From positions 1 through 5,313 of the forward strand of contig CALCQT010000374.1 in assembly GCA_937894825.1 (NCBI GenBank): DNA of 5,313 nucleotides. The letters are read 5' to 3'. The notes beneath the pieces were generated by a model. It was not told the DNA's origin. It ran no database searches and saw only the letters and a list, made by a program, of their open reading frames with translations. Source of the DNA: an uncultured Anaerolineaceae bacterium. Its GTDB lineage: Bacteria; Chloroflexota; Anaerolineae; Anaerolineales; Anaerolineaceae. The position numbers and the translations under genes were made by a program. Shown here in pieces: positions 1 to 2,568 of this stretch. Each line of letters opens with the position of its first letter. Position 1 is the stretch's first letter.

Positions 1-78
1 GCTAAGTCCAACCAGGACATCGACTGCAACATCAACGATCACGCCGCTGCCGACGGCAACGGACACACTGACGCCCCG
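1..78 (+). repeat. Direct repeat A, copy 1 (in Thr-Pro repeat gene)
   Basis: This 78-bp stretch matches 277-354 at 75 of 78 positions (differences at 3, 55 and 56), an offset of 276 bp or exactly 92 codons. It encodes the TRTSTATSTITPLP-type block. The in-frame offset fits expansion by recombination or slippage within the coding repeat. Confidence 0.85.
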
Positions 79-811
79 GCCAACAGAAACAGCTACAATC
101 ACGCCAAGTCCAACAAATACAGCGACACTGACATCGACATTGACGATCACGCCGCTGCCAACGGCGACGGACACGCTGACGCTCCGGCCAACGGGAACAG
201 CTACGATCACGCCGAGCCTAACGAGGACATCGACAGAGACGCTGACTCCCCGGCCAAGTGAAACGGCTACGATCATGCCAAGTCCAACCAGGACATCGAC
301 TGCAACATCAACGATCACGCCGCTGCCGACAACAACGGACACACTGACGCCCCGTCCGAGTGAAACGGCTACGATCATGCTGCTGCCGACGGCAACGGAA
401 ACGCTGACTCCCCGGCCAAGCGAAACGGCTACAGTCACACCGGGCCCAACGGACACACGCGTTCCAACCCGCACACCAACAATAACGCGTACGCCTAAAC
501 CGTCCGCGACGACGCGTCCAACCGACACGCGCGTTCCGACGCAGACATGGACACCCGGAGCGACCGCCCGCTTGACCCGCACCCCGCGCTCGACGGATAC
601 CCGCGTTCCGACCCGTACCCCAACATTGACGCATACACCAAAGCCTTCCCGCACACCCGTTCCGACGCTAACACCGGCGCCCACACGCACCATCCGCCCG
701 ACGGACACACGTGTTCCGACCCGCACGCCAACAATAACGCGCACGCCAAAACCTTCCGCAACTCCACGCCCGACGGACACCCGCATGCCGACCTCCACTT
801 TGTGGCGCTGA
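2..811 (+). CDS. Thr/Pro-rich repeat protein, C-terminal part (5' end outside window)
   Basis: The reading frame is open from the window edge to a TGA at 809-811, giving 269 residues of a protein whose start lies upstream. Almost every second residue is Thr, and Pro recurs every few residues. Residues 1-146 are built from variants of TITPLPTATDTLTPRPSETAT. Residues 147-269 switch to a TDTRVPTRTPTxTxTPKPS unit, with TDTR(V/M)PT present five times. No folded domain, membrane segment, LPXTG or other anchor is visible before the end (TSTLWR). Internal repeats that differ mostly at third codon positions show that this frame is translated. Similar Thr-Pro stretches act as extended, often O-glycosylated linkers or stalks in secreted bacterial proteins, but that role here is inference. 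An apparent TTG start at 140 is only an internal codon of the open frame. Function is unknown because the N-terminal domains are not in the window. Confidence 0.75.
   Translation, partial: LSPTRTSTATSTITPLPTATDTLTPRPTETATITPSPTNTATLTSTLTITPLPTATDTLTLRPTGTATITPSLTRTSTETLTPRPSETATIMPSPTRTSTATSTITPLPTTTDTLTPRPSETATIMLLPTATETLTPRPSETATVTPGPTDTRVPTRTPTITRTPKPSATTRPTDTRVPTQTWTPGATARLTRTPRSTDTRVPTRTPTLTHTPKPSRTPVPTLTPAPTRTIRPTDTRVPTRTPTITRTPKPSATPRPTDTRMPTSTLWR
277..354 (+). repeat. Direct repeat A, copy 2 (in Thr-Pro repeat gene)
   Basis: Second copy of the 78-bp repeat found at 1-78, 75 of 78 bases identical and in the same reading frame. One difference turns Leu into Pro (CTA/CCA) and another Ala into Thr. 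Confidence 0.85.
451..510 (+). repeat. Direct repeat B, copy 1 (TDTRVPTRTP unit)
   Basis: This 60-bp segment matches 703-762 at 53 of 60 positions, offset 252 bp (84 codons). All seven differences fall at third codon positions and are synonymous, so both copies encode the same TDTRVPTRTPTITRTPKPS unit. Confidence 0.85.
703..762 (+). repeat. Direct repeat B, copy 2 (TDTRVPTRTP unit)
   Basis: Second copy of the 60-bp repeat at 451-510, with seven silent differences. A partial, more diverged relative lies between them around 583-645 (TDTRVPTRTPTLTHTPKPS). Confidence 0.85.
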
Positions 812-930
812 TTCAATTTAATTTATGTTTCATTAATATAAAAACAAGCGAAATTTCCTGTAAAAAACAGCCGTTTTGGGGCTATTCATCTCGTTTTAAC
901 CTTGAAATGTAATTTCAGTGGGATAAAAAA

Positions 931-939
931 TGTTACAAT
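931..939 (+). promoter_or_regulatory. Putative extended -10 promoter for the PHP gene
   Basis: TGTTACAAT matches the extended -10 pattern TG-N-TATAAT with one change. No good -35 box stands 16-18 bp upstream: the nearest candidate, TTGAAA at 902-907, is 26 bp away. The predicted transcript would start near 946 and leave a leader of about 70 nt before the start codon at 1017. An ATG at 930 overlaps this element, which argues against translation starting there. Confidence 0.4.
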
Positions 940-1001
940 GGCTGGGATGTCGGAAAGGCCTTGGTTCCGGTTTTGGACCAGCCGACCGGCTCAGGAAAAT
1001 G

Positions 1002-1008
1002 AAGGAAG
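1002..1008 (+). promoter_or_regulatory. Ribosome binding site deciding the PHP start
   Basis: AAGGAAG lies 8 nt before the ATG at 1017. It is better spaced than the weaker AGGA located only 2-3 nt before the alternative ATG at 999, so it supports 1017 as the start. Confidence 0.6.
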
Positions 1009-1016
1009 ACAAACGA

Positions 1017-1691
1017 ATGATAAAAGTTGATTTTCATCTCCATACGGAATATTCCATGGATTCGCTCTCGCCGATTGGGGAGCTTTATGACCGGGCCCGT
1101 GAACTTGGACTCGGGAAGCTGGTCATCACGGATCACAACACGATTGCCGGCGCGCTGCGCCTCAAAGAAAAATATCCCGATTACGTGATTGTCGGGGAAG
1201 AAATTAAGACCAACCGTGGCGAAATCCTGGCTTATTTTGTCAAAGAAGAAATCCCGAAGTATGTGGACGCTTTGGAAGCATTCCAGCGCCTGAAAGAACA
1301 AAACGCGTTTATTTCACTGGCACATCCATATGCTTTCAAACGCTATGGGTGGAGCGAGGAAGAAATGCGCACTTTTATGCCCTATCTGGACGCGATTGAG
1401 ACCGGTAATGCCCGCAACACCTCTTTTCTCAACCGCAGAGCGGTTGTGTTCGCGGCGCGGCATGGTTTGGCCGGCACGTTCGGTTCTGATGCGCACGGTG
1501 TCCAGGAGTTGGGGCGGATGGGGCTTGAGCTGCCTGACTTTAATACCGCTGATGAATTGCGCGCCGCCATTCGCCAGTCCAGGCCTTTTGGTCGTGAGTC
1601 CTCGTTGTTTGTGCGTTACTATTCACGCAAGGCAGCCTTTATGAAGATGATCCGCCCGACATTAACGCCGGCCGCTTCTCCGTCACACTGA
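1017..1691 (+). CDS. PHP-domain metal-dependent phosphoesterase
   Basis: A cytoplasmic 224-residue protein of the PHP (polymerase and histidinol phosphatase) superfamily, likely hydrolysing a small phosphoester with bound divalent metals. The substrate cannot be told from sequence. Visible metal-site motifs in order are DFHLHTEYS (His7, His9), ITDHNT (Asp39, His40), VGEEIKT (Glu61/Glu62), LAHPY (His103), ETGN (Glu128) and FGSDAHG (Asp158, His160). The stretch from about 139 to 187 fits the PHP-associated C-terminal region. There is no signal peptide or polymerase domain, and the length fits stand-alone PHP proteins. The start at 1017 places the metal motif at residue 5, as is usual in the family, and has a good ribosome site. 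In-frame ATGs at 930 and 999 would add only unrelated residues, and the one at 930 overlaps the putative promoter. The last 12 residues (PTLTPAASPSH) look disordered. The gene is monocistronic, ending at an intrinsic terminator. Confidence 0.92.
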   Translation: MIKVDFHLHTEYSMDSLSPIGELYDRARELGLGKLVITDHNTIAGALRLKEKYPDYVIVGEEIKTNRGEILAYFVKEEIPKYVDALEAFQRLKEQNAFISLAHPYAFKRYGWSEEEMRTFMPYLDAIETGNARNTSFLNRRAVVFAARHGLAGTFGSDAHGVQELGRMGLELPDFNTADELRAAIRQSRPFGRESSLFVRYYSRKAAFMKMIRPTLTPAASPSH

Positions 1692-1717
1692 GATCGTAAA
1701 TTTCAATTGGTATTTAG

Positions 1718-1743
1718 GTCCCGCAAGCGCGGGGCTTTTTTTT
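1718..1743 (+). terminator. Intrinsic terminator of the PHP gene
   Basis: A 7-bp stem, GTCCCGC with GCGGGGC (one G-U pair), closes an AAGC loop and is followed directly by eight T residues at 1736-1743. It begins 26 nt after the PHP stop codon. Confidence 0.9.
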
Positions 1744-1852
1744 AAACCGCTATAAAAGCAGCGATTCGAAATTTAGTAACTCTTCTCGAATAAAAAGATA
1801 TCCCCAGTAGATATTCCCGATAGTTTGAATTACTGGTAAAAAAGGCATTCCC

Positions 1853-1880
1853 TTGACTTCTCAGCGGGCTGGATTAAAAT
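1853..1880 (+). promoter_or_regulatory. Sigma-70-type promoter of tRNA-Leu
   Basis: TTGACT at 1853-1858 and TAAAAT at 1875-1880 are separated by 16 bp, each one base away from the vegetative consensus. Transcription would begin about 20 nt before the mature tRNA 5' end. Confidence 0.7.
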
Positions 1881-1907
1881 AGGAGTGCTCTGAATACTTA
1901 TCAGAAT

Positions 1908-1991
1908 GGCGCGATGGCGGAATAGGCAGACGCAACAGACTTAAAATCTGTCGATGGAGACATCGTGTGGGTTCGATCCCCACTCGCGCTA
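1908..1991 (+). tRNA. tRNA-Leu (UAA)
   Basis: A complete class II tRNA that decodes UUA (and UUG by wobble). The acceptor stem pairs GGCGCGA (1908-1914) with TCGCGCT (1984-1990), including a G1-U72 wobble that is also present in Escherichia coli tRNA-Leu(UAA). U8 and G9 follow, then a D arm containing the AGGCAGACGC signature. The anticodon stem is ACAGA/TCTGT with loop CTTAAAA, anticodon TAA at 1942-1944. The long variable arm is CGATG-GAGA-CATCG, and the T arm is GTGGG-TTCGATC-CCCAC. The discriminator is A1991, as required for leucine. The next bases are CAA, so the CCA end is not encoded and must be added after transcription. It has its own promoter and terminator. Confidence 0.97.
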
Positions 1992-2000
1992 CAATCTCTT

Positions 2001-2057
2001 ATTACATTAACGTAAAAACGCTCAGGCATTGCCTGAGCGTTTTTACGTTAATGTAAT
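2001..2057. terminator. 57-bp perfect inverted repeat containing a bidirectional terminator
   Basis: Positions 2001-2028 and 2030-2057 are perfect reverse complements (28 of 28) around the single base T2029. The centre is a GC-rich stem, CGCTCAGGCA with TGCCTGAGCG, preceded by five A and followed by five T, so it can end transcripts from either strand. It begins 9 nt after the tRNA discriminator base and is the natural tRNA terminator. The outer 13 bp on each side (ATTACATTAACGT and its complement) are more than a terminator needs. Confidence 0.9.
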
Positions 2058-2146
2058 CTTCCTCATCACGTTTGACTTAAACCTGTGACATTTTTTAAAT
2101 TTTCATATATACCATCGTATTTCCGGAATCTGGAATTCTTCATAGC

Positions 2147-2189
2147 GTAAAAATAAGCTGAATATAGCGCAAAATAGGTGTAAAAATAA
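2147..2189. repeat. Three helically spaced A-tract repeats
   Basis: GTAAAAATA at 2147 and 2180 and GCAAAATA at 2169 place A-tract centres about 21-22 and 11-12 bp apart, close to whole turns of the helix. Phased A-tracts are known to bend DNA. In so A-rich a region this may be chance. Confidence 0.4.
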
Positions 2190-2340
2190 TATTTTATTTT
2201 ATTTTGGTTTTTTTAAAATAAATCCAGAATAAAAAAATATAATACTATTATAAATACAAGTGAAATGATTTAATTTTTCATTAAAATAAAGTGGATATAT
2301 CTCAAATAATTAATCATATAAATAATATTATATTTGTCAA

Positions 2341-2361
2341 AAAGGATAATCGTTATCCTTT
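2341..2361. promoter_or_regulatory. Operator-like palindrome, Fur-family-box-like
   Basis: Perfect 9-bp arms AAAGGATAA and TTATCCTTT flank a TCG spacer. The central 15 bases match 11 of the 14 fixed positions of the Fur 7-1-7 pattern TGATAATnATTATCA. The right arm overlaps the -35 box (2359-2364) of the adhesin promoter, the position expected for a repressor site. No T-run follows, so it is unlikely to be a terminator. Which regulator binds is inference. Confidence 0.6.
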
Positions 2362-2387
2362 ACAGATATTAAAATATTGAATATAAT
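2359..2387 (+). promoter_or_regulatory. Near-consensus sigma-70 promoter of the adhesin gene
   Basis: TTTACA at 2359-2364 is one base off consensus, and TATAAT at 2382-2387 is perfect, with the optimal 17-bp spacer. The predicted start near 2394 gives a 5' leader of about 175 nt before the ATG at 2569. A+T-rich DNA yields chance -10 boxes, but the combined match and the overlapping palindrome make this the best candidate. Confidence 0.6.
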
Positions 2388-2414
2388 CGGAATAAATTAT
2401 TTCTTGAAGGTTTT

Positions 2415-2477
2415 ATGGAAATATATAATTGGAAATATTCTTTTTGGAAATCGTCTGGGATTTTTCTATTAATTTAA
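2415..2477 (+). CDS. Possible 20-residue leader peptide
   Basis: An ATG at 2415 opens a 20-codon frame (MEIYNWKYSFWKSSGIFLLI) ending in TAA at 2475-2477. An AAGG lies only 4 nt before it at 2407-2410, a tight but possible ribosome site. It would lie inside the predicted adhesin leader, and its stop overlaps a small hairpin (2464-2483). It contains aromatic residues but no run of one amino acid of the kind that drives classical attenuation. It could easily be a chance frame in A+T-rich DNA. Confidence 0.2.
   Translation: MEIYNWKYSFWKSSGIFLLI
2416..2451 (+). repeat. Three direct TGGAAAT repeats in the leader
   Basis: TGGAAAT occurs at 2416-2422, 2430-2436 and 2445-2451, spaced 14 and 15 bp, just downstream of the predicted transcription start. 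It could be a binding array for a protein or simply part of the small frame at 2415-2477. Confidence 0.4.
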
Positions 2478-2483
2478 ATAGAA
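2464..2483. repeat. Small A+T inverted repeat in the leader
   Basis: TTCTATT and AATAGAA (7-bp arms) flank a 6-base spacer. As RNA it would be a weak hairpin, and no T-tract fit for termination follows directly. Confidence 0.35.
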
Positions 2484-2553
2484 TTATTTTATTATAAAGC
2501 AATTTAAAAACATTTCAATTTAATTATTATCATGAGAGATAGACGTGTGAATT

Positions 2554-2559
2554 GAGGAG
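2554..2559 (+). promoter_or_regulatory. Ribosome binding site of the adhesin gene
   Basis: GAGGAG lies 9 nt upstream of the ATG at 2569 and is a strong match to the anti-Shine-Dalgarno sequence. It favours this start over the GTG at 2653, which has its own GGAAGGG at 2640-2646. Confidence 0.7.
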
Positions 2560-2568
2560 ACCGGCACT

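Larger units (their letters stand above)
2085..2530. other. Very A+T-rich non-coding spacer upstream of the adhesin gene
   Basis: No convincing gene is present in this stretch. Positions 2201-2300 contain only about 14% G+C, whereas the flanking genes are near 50%. The spacer holds phased A-tracts (2149-2186), several TATAAT-like hexamers (2238-2243, 2382-2387), an operator-like palindrome, the best promoter of the adhesin gene and short hairpins. It may be a regulatory region, a target of a xenogeneic silencer, or a remnant of acquired DNA; the sequence alone does not decide. Confidence 0.8.

Noticed and set aside
308..767. Long antisense open frames (308-634 and 495-767) opposite the Thr-Pro repeat gene
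   Set aside because: Repeated codons on the + strand remove stops from other frames. The Arg/Cys/Gly/Ser-rich products resemble no protein family, and silent third-position changes support the + frame.
1..811. CRISPR array
   Set aside because: The repeats are translated Thr-Pro units of irregular spacing with diverged copies, not identical short repeats separated by unique spacers.
858..883. Possible terminator after the Thr-Pro gene (CTGT/ACAG and AGCC/GGCT pairs)
   Set aside because: The stems are only 4 bp, mutually overlapping, and no T-run follows directly. No convincing terminator is seen between 812 and 929.
547..912. Overlapping + frame of 121 residues in a second phase of the repeat region
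   Set aside because: It is a His/Asp/Pro/Thr-rich shadow of the same repeats that runs out into the A+T-rich spacer. The silent differences between repeat copies would be non-silent in this phase.
930..1016. Upstream in-frame ATG at 930 as PHP start
   Set aside because: It overlaps the putative -10 element, has no clear ribosome site, and adds 29 residues with no family resemblance before the usual N-terminal metal motif.
1804..1836. CCAGTA ... TACTGG inverted repeat upstream of the tRNA promoter
   Set aside because: Six-base arms with a 21-base gap are expected by chance at this length, and they have no clear relation to the promoter elements.
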